A DNA stretch of 64,000 nt from Sphingomonadales bacterium UBA2683 (GTDB lineage Bacteria > Pseudomonadota > Alphaproteobacteria > Sphingomonadales > Sphingomonadaceae). The stretch spans positions 1 to 64,000 of the forward strand of contig DELZ01000005.1 in the NCBI GenBank assembly GCA_002354635.1. The letters run 5' to 3'. Below are positions 17,371-25,957 of this stretch, one piece after another; positions within the stretch are counted from its first letter, which is position 1; every line of letters starts with the position of its first letter. The position numbers were made by a program, and so were the translations under genes. The notes beneath the pieces are model-generated. The model searched no databases and had not been told where the DNA came from. It saw only the letters and a list, made by a program, of their open reading frames with translations.

Positions 17371-17958
17371 TTAGCTATCGCTCGCACCGGCGTCTACAGC
17401 CTGCTCGTCAGTGGAGCGATAAAAGGTATAGCTAAGCGTGATTTCCTGAATATCCTTTGTTTCCGGGTCATCCAGTATCGCCGGATCCACATAATATAGC
17501 ACCGGCATCCGTACCGTCTGGCCCGGTTCCAGCAACTGCTCGCTGAAGCAGAAACACTGGACCTTGTTGAAATACTGGCCCGCCAGCAACGGGGTCACGT
17601 TGAAGGTCGCGGTTCCCACCACCGGCTCGTCGCTGTTGTTGGTGGCGAGGAAGATCGCCATGTCGCGGGCACCGACGGTGACATGATCGACTGCCTGCTC
17701 CGGCTTGAACGACCATGGCAGCGCCGAATTGACGTTGGAATCGAACCGGATCGACATCACCCGGCTGGTGGTCTGGACCGTCGCCGCCTGGGCTTCACCC
17801 ACGCGCTGGGTGGTGCCGCCATAGCCAGTAACCCGGCAGAAGACTTCATAGAGCGGAACGGCTGCAAAACCGAGACCGAGCATGCCCAGCCCCATCAGCG
17901 CGGCCATAACGGCGCTGCGCCGGTTCTTACCGGAAAGCGAAGCCTGCGCGAAGGCCAT
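17371..17958 (-). CDS. ctaG: Cytochrome c oxidase assembly copper chaperone CtaG (Cox11)
   Basis: CtaG (195 aa) delivers copper to the CuB site of subunit I. It has an N-terminal membrane helix (MAALMGLGMLGLGFAAV), the conserved VPLYEVFCRVTGYGG just after it, and the copper-binding pair in the CFCF motif (KVQCFCFSEQ) in the periplasmic beta domain. Length and motifs are normal. The ATG overlaps the TGA of the 53-aa membrane protein (TGATG), so the two are probably translated in a coupled way. Confidence 0.96.
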   Translation of the reverse strand: MAFAQASLSGKNRRSAVMAALMGLGMLGLGFAAVPLYEVFCRVTGYGGTTQRVGEAQAATVQTTSRVMSIRFDSNVNSALPWSFKPEQAVDHVTVGARDMAIFLATNNSDEPVVGTATFNVTPLLAGQYFNKVQCFCFSEQLLEPGQTVRMPVLYYVDPAILDDPETKDIQEITLSYTFYRSTDEQAVDAGASDS

Positions 17959-18119
17959 CAGGAACCGGCCCCGATCTTGACGATCGTGATCAGGTAGAAC
18001 AGGACCACCATGAACAGAAGCAGGCCGGCCATGATGATCGCCCGCTGTTTTTGTCTCGCCTGAAAGGCCTTCTGCTCTTCCCGGCTCATCGGCGCCTTGT
18101 TGCTGTCAATCTCGCTCAT
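17958..18119 (-). CDS. 53-aa single-pass membrane protein between ctaB and ctaG
   Basis: A 53-codon gene fits exactly between ctaB and ctaG. Its ATG overlaps the ctaB stop (ATGA) and its TGA overlaps the ctaG start. The protein has a hydrophilic basic N-half (SREEQKAFQARQKQR) and one C-terminal membrane helix (AGLLLFMVVLFYLITIV). Tiny CoxF-like membrane proteins occupy this place in other alphaproteobacterial cox operons, but I cannot assign a specific family. The overlaps on both sides are the main evidence that it is real. Confidence 0.8.
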   Translation of the reverse strand: MSEIDSNKAPMSREEQKAFQARQKQRAIIMAGLLLFMVVLFYLITIVKIGAGS

Positions 18120-19033
18120 GCCATGATCATCCGGTCGGCAACCACCGCTGCGAACAGCGCAAACAGGTAGAGAATGGAAAATTTGAACAGGCGCTTTTCT
18201 GCGGCCATGTCCTTCGGCTCGGAAGTCTGGCTGCGGGCAACCTGCCAGGAAAGCCCACAGAAAATGGCGCTCAGGGCAATTGCGGCCGCGCCGTAGATCG
18301 CTCCGGCCAGCCCGAGAATAAACGGAGCGACGGTCACGGCGGCCAGCACCATACTATAGCCGAATATCTGGTGACGCGTCGACCGGCGGCCTGCGACCAC
18401 CGGCATCATCGGTACACCGGCCTTGGAATAGTCGCTGTTGACGAACAGCGCGAGCGCCCAGAAATGGGGCGGGGTCCAGAAAAAGATGATGGCAAACAGC
18501 AGCACCGGCATCAGCGTGACGTCGCCGGTCACTGCGGCCCAGCCGATTGCTGGCGGAAACGCGCCTGCGGCGCCGCCAATCACGATATTCTGCGGCGTGC
18601 TGCGCTTCAGCCAGATGGTATAGACGACCGCGTAGAAAAAGATCGAAAAGGCCAGAAAGGCAGCGCTGAACCAGTTGACCGCGACGCCCATCAGCAGCAC
18701 CGAAAAAACCGAAAGGCCAATGCCGAAATGCAGCGCCGTTTCGCGGTCCATCCGGCCCGCGGGCAACGGTCGCCCGCTGGTCCGCTTCATGACCGCATCG
18801 ATATCGGATTCATACCACTGGTTGAGCGCGGCCGAAGCCCCAGCTCCCAGGCTGATCGCGAGGATCGCGGTAAAGCCGATAACCGGGTGTATCGATCCCG
18901 GAGCCGCCAGCAATCCGCAAAGCGCGGTAAAAATGACCAGCGACATCACACGCGGCTTGGTCAGCGCAAAGAGATCCCTTGCGCTGGCCAGACCCTGTAT
19001 ACTGTGTGACGCGGTGGTCATATTGCTATCCAA
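18116..19033 (-). CDS. ctaB: Protoheme IX farnesyltransferase (heme O synthase)
   Basis: CtaB (305 aa) attaches a farnesyl group to heme b, giving heme O for the aa3 oxidase. It is a UbiA-type prenyltransferase with about nine membrane helices. The first Asp-rich motif is NQWYESDIDAVMKRT, followed by RPLPAG. LTKPRVMSLVIFTA near the N-terminus is a family signature. A start at the internal MTTASHS is equally possible. It lies 20 bases behind ctaD, and its stop overlaps the small membrane protein gene. Confidence 0.96.
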   Translation of the reverse strand: MDSNMTTASHSIQGLASARDLFALTKPRVMSLVIFTALCGLLAAPGSIHPVIGFTAILAISLGAGASAALNQWYESDIDAVMKRTSGRPLPAGRMDRETALHFGIGLSVFSVLLMGVAVNWFSAAFLAFSIFFYAVVYTIWLKRSTPQNIVIGGAAGAFPPAIGWAAVTGDVTLMPVLLFAIIFFWTPPHFWALALFVNSDYSKAGVPMMPVVAGRRSTRHQIFGYSMVLAAVTVAPFILGLAGAIYGAAAIALSAIFCGLSWQVARSQTSEPKDMAAEKRLFKFSILYLFALFAAVVADRMIMA

Positions 19034-19053
19034 GCTTGCGACTGGTCCTCAGA

Positions 19054-20715
19054 TCACTTGATCTGGGGAAGCGTTTCGAACTGGTGGAACGGCGGCGGGC
19101 TGGACAAGGTCCATTCCAGCGTCGTTGCGCCTTCACCCCAGTAATTGTCTTCTGCCTTGCGGCCAGCCAGCAGCGCGTAGCCGATGTTGACGAAGAAAAT
19201 CACAACACCGACCAGCATCACGGCATAGCCGATCGAGCTGATCTGGTTCCAGTAGGCGAACTGCTCCGGATAATCGGCATAGCGACGCGGCATGCCTTGC
19301 TGGCCGAGGAAATGCTGCGGGAAGAACAGGATGTTCACGCCGATGAAGAAGATCCAGAAATGGAGCTGCCCCAGCAGTTCGCTGTACATCCGGCCCGACA
19401 TTTTCGGGAACCAGTAATAGAAGCCGGCAAAGATCGAGAAGACCGCACCGAGCGACAGCACATAGTGGAAGTGGGCAACCACATAATAGGTGTCGTGGAG
19501 ATTGTCGTCGATACCGCCATTCGCCAGCACAACGCCGGTCACACCGCCGACGGTGAACATAAAGATGAAGCCGAGCGCCCAGACCATCGGTGTCTTGAAC
19601 GACATCGAACCGCCCCACATGGTTGCAATCCACGAGAAGATCTTGATGCCCGTTGGCACCGCGATCACCATCGTTGCCGCGGTGAAATACATTTTCACGT
19701 TAACCGACATGCCGGTGGTGAACATATGGTGCGCCCAGACCACAAAGCCGACCACACCGATGGCAACCATGGCATAAGCCATGCCGAGATAGCCGAACAC
19801 CGGCTTGCGGCTGAAGGTCGCAACGATATGGCTGATCATGCCGAAACCGGGCAAGATCATGATATAGACTTCCGGGTGACCGAAGAACCAGAACAGATGC
19901 TGGTATAGCACCGGATCACCGCCGCCGGCCGCGTCATAGAAGGTCGTGCCGAAGTTACGATCGGTCAACAGCATCGTAATCGCTGCAGCGAGCACGGGCA
20001 GCGCGAGCAGCAGCAGGAATGCGGTGACCAGCACCGACCATACGAACAACGGCATTTTGTGCAGGGTCATGCCCGGCGCACGCATGTTGAAGATGGTGGT
20101 GATGAAGTTGATCGCGCCGAGAATCGAGGACGCGCCCGCAAGGTGGAGCGAGAGAATCGCCATATCCACCGCCGGACCAACCGATCCGCTTGTCGAAAGC
20201 GGCGCATAGACGGTCCACCCGGTGCCGGCACCGTTGCCGGTACCACCGGGAACGAAAGAGGATCCGAGGAGCAGCAGGAACGCGGGAACCAAAAGCCAGA
20301 AGCTGATATTGTTCATCCGCGGGAACGCCATGTCCGGCGCGCCGATCATCAGCGGCACGAACCAGTTTCCGAAACCACCGATCATCGCCGGCATGACCAT
20401 GAAGAAGACCATGATCAGGCCGTGCGCGGTAATCAGTACGTTCCAGAGGTGATAGGCCTGATCCAGCGACGCTTCACTGCCGTTGGAGATACTTGCCCAG
20501 GCCTGCAGATACTGGATGCCGGGCTCAGCCAGTTCGAGACGCATCAAACCGGAAATGGCGCCACCGATGATACCCGCAATAATCGCGAAGATCAGATAGA
20601 GCGTCCCGATGTCCTTGTGGTTGGTCGACATGAACCAGCGCTGGAAAAAGGCTGGCTTGTGATCCGCGTCATGCGCGTGATCGTCAATTTGGCCATCTGC
20701 TGTGATTGTTGTCAT
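19054..20715 (-). CDS. ctaD: Cytochrome c oxidase subunit I
   Basis: Subunit I (553 aa) carries heme a, heme a3 and CuB. Twelve helices are predicted. Present are STNHKDIGTLYLIF at the start, HGLIMVFFMVMPA with a low-spin heme ligand, the CuB/His-Tyr segment FFGHPEVYIMILPGFGMISH, the K-channel region after it, and VVAHFHYVLS with the heme ligands near residue 420. D- and K-channel type motifs look complete, so this is an A-type proton pump. It follows ctaC by 11 bases. Confidence 0.98.
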   Translation of the reverse strand: MTTITADGQIDDHAHDADHKPAFFQRWFMSTNHKDIGTLYLIFAIIAGIIGGAISGLMRLELAEPGIQYLQAWASISNGSEASLDQAYHLWNVLITAHGLIMVFFMVMPAMIGGFGNWFVPLMIGAPDMAFPRMNNISFWLLVPAFLLLLGSSFVPGGTGNGAGTGWTVYAPLSTSGSVGPAVDMAILSLHLAGASSILGAINFITTIFNMRAPGMTLHKMPLFVWSVLVTAFLLLLALPVLAAAITMLLTDRNFGTTFYDAAGGGDPVLYQHLFWFFGHPEVYIMILPGFGMISHIVATFSRKPVFGYLGMAYAMVAIGVVGFVVWAHHMFTTGMSVNVKMYFTAATMVIAVPTGIKIFSWIATMWGGSMSFKTPMVWALGFIFMFTVGGVTGVVLANGGIDDNLHDTYYVVAHFHYVLSLGAVFSIFAGFYYWFPKMSGRMYSELLGQLHFWIFFIGVNILFFPQHFLGQQGMPRRYADYPEQFAYWNQISSIGYAVMLVGVVIFFVNIGYALLAGRKAEDNYWGEGATTLEWTLSSPPPFHQFETLPQIK

Positions 20716-20726
20716 TGCTCTAACCC

Positions 20727-21755
20727 TCAGTTGGTCGCAGCGGCTGCATCGGCAGGCGCAATGTCGGTTGTCGTTTCACTGGCGGCGGTGACTTCGGCTG
20801 CAGCGGTCTCTGTCGCCTCGCCTTTTACCGTGCCGCCATTGGCGCGCACCCAGTTGTCGAATTTATCTTGCGAGAGAACCTCGACGGTGATCGGCATGAA
20901 ACCGTGCCGCGCACCGCAAAGTTCAGAACACTGGCCGTAATAAACGCCCTCGCGGTCGATCTGCAGGACCTTTTCATTGATCCGTCCTGGCACCGCGTCA
21001 AGCTTGAACCAGGCCGAAGGAATGGCGAAGCTGTGAATGACGTCGGCTGCGGTGATCAGCAGCTTGACCGGCTTGCCCACCGGAATAACCATCCGGTTGT
21101 CGGCGGCGAGCTGGAAGGGTTCTCCGCGTGCATCTGCTTCTTCTTTCGTGAGCATGTTGGAAATGACTTCGAAATCGCCATTGTCCGGATAGCTGTAGCC
21201 CCAATACCACTGGTATCCGGTCACTTTCACGGTCAGCGAGCCTTCCGGCGCCGGCTCGAACTGTCGAGCCAGCAGGCTGATCGAAGGCACCGCGATGACC
21301 ACAAGGATCAGAACCGGAATGACCGTCCAGATAATTTCGATGAACGTATTATGCGTGGTCTTGGAAGGCTCCGGATTGGCACCGCGCCGGAACCGCACGA
21401 CGACCCAGAACAGAAGACCGAGAACCAGCAGGCTCACGCCAACCATCATCGGCACCAGGATAGCATTGTTGATCCAGTGCGCGGTTTCACCGTTTTCACT
21501 GAACTGCTGTTGAAAATCGATTCCACCATCGACCGGCATGCCGATGCCCGGTGTGGGTTTCATAGGTGTATAGAGCGCAGGGTCCAGTCCCGACGGAGCA
21601 GATTCGACCGCAGCCGGTGCATCCGCTGCTTCCAGTTCGCTGGTCGCCGCCGGATCGACGACGGGCGCTGACGGCAATGCTTCCTGCGCCGACAATGCTG
21701 CCGGCGTGAGAATCAGGCCGATTGCCAAAATCCAAGCTTTCACAAAATGAGTCAT
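20727..21755 (-). CDS. ctaC: Cytochrome c oxidase subunit II
   Basis: Subunit II (342 aa) accepts electrons from cytochrome c at the CuA centre. It has a signal peptide (about 1-23, cleavage near LSAQEA), an Ala/Pro-rich periplasmic extension of about 60 residues, two membrane helices and the CuA domain with YYGQCSELCGARHGFMPI, holding both Cys, Glu, His and Met ligands. A low-complexity Ala/Thr tail of about 30 residues closes the protein. It is the first gene of the minus-strand oxidase operon; the promoter should lie in the 238 bases to the pyrE start, where I found no convincing motif. Confidence 0.97.
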   Translation of the reverse strand: MTHFVKAWILAIGLILTPAALSAQEALPSAPVVDPAATSELEAADAPAAVESAPSGLDPALYTPMKPTPGIGMPVDGGIDFQQQFSENGETAHWINNAILVPMMVGVSLLVLGLLFWVVVRFRRGANPEPSKTTHNTFIEIIWTVIPVLILVVIAVPSISLLARQFEPAPEGSLTVKVTGYQWYWGYSYPDNGDFEVISNMLTKEEADARGEPFQLAADNRMVIPVGKPVKLLITAADVIHSFAIPSAWFKLDAVPGRINEKVLQIDREGVYYGQCSELCGARHGFMPITVEVLSQDKFDNWVRANGGTVKGEATETAAAEVTAASETTTDIAPADAAAATN

Positions 21756-21993
21756 ATATCGCTCAACCCTATCTTACCCCAAATTTCGGTAGTTTTCCGG
21801 CAGTCGCACGACGAATGGAATCGGCGGGCACGGCCTGAAATAGTCCGATTGGGGCGGCTTATAGGCATGGTTGCCGCAAGCCTCAAGCTACCGAATAGAT
21901 ATTTTTTCAGTTTTTTGGCTTTAATTTCTCTGGCAATGCGGTGGCAACATGCCCATTTGGGCAAAAGCATGCAGAATAACGCGGGATAAAACA

Positions 21994-22587
21994 GTGACCG
22001 AAGACGAGATTTTAGCCGAATTCCGAGCCAGCGATGCGTTGCTGGAAGGCCATTTCATTCTTTCGTCTGGTCGCCACGGAGCCCAGTATTTGCAATGCGC
22101 GCGGGTGCTGATGAACCCGGCAAGGGCCGCACGCATCGCAGCGGCGCTGGCCGAGACCATTCCGCAGAATATTCGCCGGACCATTGATGTCGTGGTATCC
22201 CCGGCGATGGGCGGCGTGATTATCGGCCATGAAATGGGACGGGCGCTTGGTCTCGACGCCTTGTTTCTGGAACGGCCCGAGGGCACGTTCGAACTGCGCC
22301 GCGGTTTCCGGTTGGAGCCGGGCCAAAAGGTGCTGATGATGGAAGATGTCGTCACCACCGGCCTGTCCTCTCGCGAAGCCATCCAGGCGATACAGGATGC
22401 AGGTGGCGAAGTGGTTGCCGCTGGTGCGCTGGTCGACCGGTCGAACGGCGCGGCGCAATTTGATGTGCCCTTCTTCCCGCTGCTGACGCTCGACGTGCCA
22501 TCCTATGCCGCCGACGAACTGCCGCCCGAGCTGGCCGCCATCCCCGCCACCAAACCCGGCAGCCGCGCCGCGACACCGGCGGCGTGA
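21994..22587 (+). CDS. pyrE: Orotate phosphoribosyltransferase
   Basis: PyrE (197 aa from this start) makes orotidine 5'-phosphate from orotate and PRPP. The PRPP loop is LMMEDVVTTGLSSREA, and the N-terminal SGRHGAQYLQCARVL and VVSPAMGGVIIGHEMGR segments match the family. I chose GTG (VTEDEILAEF) because the family begins about here; an ATG 45 bases upstream is an alternative that would add 15 atypical residues. The stop overlaps the GTG of pdxJ (GTGA), so the two genes are coupled. Confidence 0.95.
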   Translation: MTEDEILAEFRASDALLEGHFILSSGRHGAQYLQCARVLMNPARAARIAAALAETIPQNIRRTIDVVVSPAMGGVIIGHEMGRALGLDALFLERPEGTFELRRGFRLEPGQKVLMMEDVVTTGLSSREAIQAIQDAGGEVVAAGALVDRSNGAAQFDVPFFPLLTLDVPSYAADELPPELAAIPATKPGSRAATPAA

Positions 22588-23318
22588 GCGAAACAAAGCC
22601 CCTCAGGCTCGGCGTCAATATCGACCATGTCGCCACCATTCGCAACGCGCGTGGCGGCGACCATCCGGAGCCGGTGCGCGCAGCGCTGATGGCTGCCGAG
22701 GCCGGCGCGGACGGGATTACCGCCCATCTGCGCGAGGACCGGCGGCATATCCGCGATGACGATCTGACGGTGCTGATGGACACACTTACGATCCCGCTCA
22801 ATCTGGAAATGGCAGCAACCGACGAGATGCTGGCGATCGCGCTGCGCCACAAGCCGCATGCCGCCTGCATCGTGCCGGAAAATCGCGAGGAACGGACAAC
22901 CGAAGGCGGACTGGATGCCGCCGGCCAGCACAACCGGCTCGCCGATTTTGTCGGCCAGCTCAGAAACGCCAAAATCCGTGTCAGCCTGTTTGTCGAACCC
23001 GACCCGCGCCAGATCGAGGCCGCCATCCGGCTCGGCGCGCCCGTGGTCGAATTCCACACCGGCCGCTATGCAGAGCTCACCGGGGCCGACCGCGAAGCCG
23101 AACTGCGCCGGATATCCGATGCCGCGGCGCTGGCGGCGAAAAACGGCATTGAACCGCATGCCGGACACGGGCTGACCTTCGACAATGTCATCCCCATCGC
23201 CGCAATCCCGCAGCTGAAGGAACTGAACATCGGCCATTTCCTGATCGGCGAGGCGATCTTCAGCGGCCTCGACGGCAGCATCAAACAGATGCGCGCACTA
23301 ATGGACGACGCGCGGTGA
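22584..23318 (+). CDS. pdxJ: Pyridoxine 5'-phosphate synthase
   Basis: PdxJ (244 aa) condenses 1-deoxyxylulose 5-phosphate with 3-amino-2-oxopropyl phosphate in vitamin B6 synthesis. Family motifs are LGVNIDHVATIRNARGG at the start, TAHLREDRRHI, LEMAATDEM, VSLFVEPD and GHGLTFDN, with the C-terminal NIGHFLIGEAIF phosphate site. Translation starts at GTG overlapping the pyrE stop. The gene order pyrE-pdxJ-acpS-lepB is common in sphingomonads and points to one transcript. Confidence 0.97.
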   Translation: MSETKPLRLGVNIDHVATIRNARGGDHPEPVRAALMAAEAGADGITAHLREDRRHIRDDDLTVLMDTLTIPLNLEMAATDEMLAIALRHKPHAACIVPENREERTTEGGLDAAGQHNRLADFVGQLRNAKIRVSLFVEPDPRQIEAAIRLGAPVVEFHTGRYAELTGADREAELRRISDAAALAAKNGIEPHAGHGLTFDNVIPIAAIPQLKELNIGHFLIGEAIFSGLDGSIKQMRALMDDAR

Positions 23319-23334
23319 GGATATCGGCAAATCT

Positions 23335-23440
23335 TTCCTCCCTGCAGCGTAGCGGCGGGGAGGTGGCGCAGAAGGCGACGGAGGGGCACCCCTCCACCAC
23401 CCTTCGGGCGGTCCCCCTCCCCGTCTGCGACAGGGAGGAA
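23335..23440 (+). repeat. Dispersed palindromic repeat between pdxJ and acpS
   Basis: This repeat has terminal inverted arms (TTCCTCCCTG and CAGGGAGGAA) and internal smaller palindromes (GGAGGGGCACCCCTCC, CCCTTCGGGCGG). It belongs to a palindrome type widespread in alphaproteobacterial intergenic regions. Its right arm supplies the GGGAGG that serves as the acpS ribosome-binding site, 8 bases before the ATG. Confidence 0.8.
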
Positions 23441-23445
23441 AAAAC

Positions 23446-23847
23446 ATGATCATCGGCCTCGGCTCCGACCTCTGCAATATCGAGCGGATCCAGAATTCGC
23501 TCGACCGCTTTGGCGAGCGTTTCGAACTGCGCGTCTTCACCGAACTGGAACGCGCCAAGGCGGCGCGGCGGCCGTTCACCAGGGCGGGCACCTACGCCAA
23601 GCGCTTCGCCGCCAAGGAAGCCTATTCGAAAGCCGTCGGCACTGGCTTTCGCGCCGGCGTCTTCATGAAGGACATCGGCGTGATCAACGCCAAAAGCGGA
23701 GCGCCGACGCTGGCCCTGACCGGCGGCGCAAAAAAACGCCTCGACGCGCTGACTCCGGCAGGATATGAGGCCTTTGTTCATCTCACACTCACCGACGATC
23801 ATCCATGGGCGCAGGCATTCGTCATCATTGAAGCCCATCCGCTCTAG
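23446..23847 (+). CDS. acpS: Holo-[acyl-carrier-protein] synthase
   Basis: AcpS (133 aa) transfers 4'-phosphopantetheine from CoA to apo-ACP. The N-terminal MIIGLGSDLCNIERIQ carries the Mg-binding Asp, and RFAAKEAYSKAVGTG contains the second conserved Glu/Lys element. Length is normal. The Shine-Dalgarno element is the end of the neighbouring palindromic repeat. It is followed 14 bases later by lepB. Confidence 0.95.
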   Translation: MIIGLGSDLCNIERIQNSLDRFGERFELRVFTELERAKAARRPFTRAGTYAKRFAAKEAYSKAVGTGFRAGVFMKDIGVINAKSGAPTLALTGGAKKRLDALTPAGYEAFVHLTLTDDHPWAQAFVIIEAHPL

Positions 23848-23861
23848 GAAACGCGCGCCGC

Positions 23862-24755
23862 ATGGACCAGGAAACCAAAGACAAGACTATGGCACTAGAA
23901 AATACCGCCGACAGCAAGACCAGCGGAAAACCGGACAAGGAAAAAACCGACTGGATCGGCGAGATCAAGAGCATCGCCCTGCTGTTGCTGGCCGTTCTCG
24001 CCTTCCACAGTCTGGTCGCCAAGCCTTTCTATATCCCCTCGGTTTCGATGATGCCCGGCCTGCTCGTCGGTGACCGGCTGATCGTCAGCAAATATGCCTA
24101 TGGCTGGTCCTGGGTATCCCCCACCTTCCATGTCGTACCGCGCGTATCGGGCCGTCTGTTCGGTAGCCTGCCGGAACGCGGCGACGTCGTGATCCTCACC
24201 CCCAGGGACCAGAGCAGCGACTATATCAAGCGGGTGATCGGCCTGCCCGGCGACACCATCGAATTGCGCGGCGGACAGGTGTTCCTGAACGGCATCGCCG
24301 TCAAGCAGGACGTGCAGCCCGACCTGCAGGTACCGATCGATGCCAACAATCCGTGCGGTCCACATGAATTCCCCGGTGCCCGCGGCACCGACGCCGACGG
24401 CAATCCGGTGTGCAATCTGCCGATCCTTCGCGAAACCCTGCCCAATGGCGTGAGCTACAATATTATCGATCTGGGCCCGCAATATACCGATGACGTGGCC
24501 CCGATCCAGATACCGGACGGCGAAGTCTATCTGCTCGGCGACAACCGCGATCTCAGCGCCGACAGCCGGGTGGCCAGCCCGCTCGGCCTCGGCGGCCCGA
24601 TCCCGTGGGAAAATATCGGCGGTCGTGCCGAGTTCATCACCTTCTCGCTGGATGGCACCACTTCGCTCAATCCGCTGACCTGGTTCAGCTCGTTCCGCAG
24701 CGGGCGGGCCGGTACCAGCCTGCGTCCGGACAAGGCGGTTACAGCGGGCGAATAA
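23862..24755 (+). CDS. lepB: Signal peptidase I
   Basis: LepB (297 aa) removes Sec and Tat signal peptides on the periplasmic side of the inner membrane. The protein has a hydrophilic lead, one membrane helix (IALLLLAVLAFHSLV), the catalytic Ser in IPSVSMMPGLLVGD, the catalytic Lys in YIKRVIGLPGDTIE and the C-terminal GDNRDLSADSR box E. An internal ATG nine codons in is an alternative start. The downstream rnc-era pair often found behind lepB is missing; repeats follow instead. Confidence 0.95.
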   Translation: MDQETKDKTMALENTADSKTSGKPDKEKTDWIGEIKSIALLLLAVLAFHSLVAKPFYIPSVSMMPGLLVGDRLIVSKYAYGWSWVSPTFHVVPRVSGRLFGSLPERGDVVILTPRDQSSDYIKRVIGLPGDTIELRGGQVFLNGIAVKQDVQPDLQVPIDANNPCGPHEFPGARGTDADGNPVCNLPILRETLPNGVSYNIIDLGPQYTDDVAPIQIPDGEVYLLGDNRDLSADSRVASPLGLGGPIPWENIGGRAEFITFSLDGTTSLNPLTWFSSFRSGRAGTSLRPDKAVTAGE

Positions 24756-24800
24756 GGAAAAGTCTGGCGACCGGGAGCTGCAGTTTGCCGCACCTTGCTT

Positions 24801-24960
24801 CGTCATGCTGAACTTGTTTCAGCATCCATCGTGCCACAGGCCCTGATGGCGAAAGAAGATAAATGCTCTGGACTTGCTCCCTCCGTTCCGTTCGCACTGA
24901 GCTTGTCGAAGTGCCCCTCTCGACGGAAAGCTGTCCTTCGACAGGCTCAGGACGAACGGC
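24801..24960 (+). repeat. Two dispersed palindromic repeats downstream of lepB
   Basis: The gap between lepB and argC (24756-25020) holds no gene. At 24801-24828 lies a short palindrome around CTGAACTTGTTTCAG. At 24888-24960 lies an inverted pair, left arm GAGCTTGTCGAAG and right arm CTTCGACAGGCTC, both bordered by CGTTCG/CGAACG. The same two families recur at 51653-51848 and 52863-52934. They may act as a bidirectional terminator between the converging lepB and argC genes. Confidence 0.8.
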
Positions 24961-25020
24961 AGCTAGCTGACGGCGGTCGATCCAGAGTGACGGTCCGTTC
25001 ATCGACACGAATGTCGAATT

Positions 25021-25950
25021 CTAAAGCCGCAGCCCCGCGGTTTCGTCCAGGCCGGCCATGATATTGAGATTCTGCACGGCTGCGCCCGACGCGCCCTTGC
25101 CGAGATTGTCGAGCCGCGCAATCAACCGGACATGATAGCCACCGGCATTGCCGCAGACAAACAGCTCCAGCCGGTCGGTCGGCGCATCATTCTCGCTGAT
25201 CAGCAATTCCGACAATTCGCCTCTGCCCTGCACCGAAACAATCGGCGAACCAGCGTAAAAGGCGGTCAGCTCTTCCAACAGTGCTTCCGCGCTCACCGAT
25301 CCCATCGCTCCGAGATGCAGCGGCACATCAACCAGCATCCCGCGAAAGGCGCGGATCACCGACGGCGCAAAAATCACATCATGGGTCAGGCCGGCATGAA
25401 TCTTCATTTCCGGCATATGCTTGTGATCCAGATCCAGACCATAGGTGCGAAAACCCAGATCGGGTTCCGCCGCAAAGCGCTCGATCAGCGCCTTGCCGCC
25501 GCCCGAATAGCCGGATACCGCGTTCATCACATAGGGCCAGTCCGCCGGCAGCAGTCCCCTGGCAATCAGCGGTGCGACCAGCGCCAGAAAACCGGTTGGA
25601 TAACAGCCCGGATTGGAGACGAAGCGCGCCCCGGCGATGGCATCGCGCTGGCCTTGCCGAAATTCGGAAAAACCATAGGCCCAGCCATCCGCGACCCGGT
25701 GCGCGGTCGAGGCGTCGATGACGCGGGTACGGTCATTGTCGATCAGCGCCACCGCCTCGATCGCCGCTTCGTCGGGCAGACATAGAATGACAAAATCGCT
25801 GTCGTTGATCGCCTCGCGCCGTGCGTCCAGATCCTTGCGCTGCGCTTCCGGCAGGGCAACCATGGCAAACTCGTCCCGGCCGGACAGCCGTTCGGCTATC
25901 TCCAGCCCGGTTGTGCCCACGGCACCATCGATAAAAACCGTCTGCGTCAT
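25021..25950 (-). CDS. argC: N-acetyl-gamma-glutamyl-phosphate reductase
   Basis: ArgC (309 aa) catalyses the third step of arginine synthesis. It is the shorter type-2 form: FIDGAVGTTGLEIAERL in the Rossmann start, the catalytic Cys in FVSNPGCYPTGFLAL, and AVSGYSGGGKALI downstream. The closing segment KGASGAAVQNLNIMAG is diagnostic. It lies 7 bases behind the NlpC/P60 gene on the same strand, with which it may share a transcript. Confidence 0.96.
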   Translation of the reverse strand: MTQTVFIDGAVGTTGLEIAERLSGRDEFAMVALPEAQRKDLDARREAINDSDFVILCLPDEAAIEAVALIDNDRTRVIDASTAHRVADGWAYGFSEFRQGQRDAIAGARFVSNPGCYPTGFLALVAPLIARGLLPADWPYVMNAVSGYSGGGKALIERFAAEPDLGFRTYGLDLDHKHMPEMKIHAGLTHDVIFAPSVIRAFRGMLVDVPLHLGAMGSVSAEALLEELTAFYAGSPIVSVQGRGELSELLISENDAPTDRLELFVCGNAGGYHVRLIARLDNLGKGASGAAVQNLNIMAGLDETAGLRL

Positions 25951-25957
25951 GCGAACC

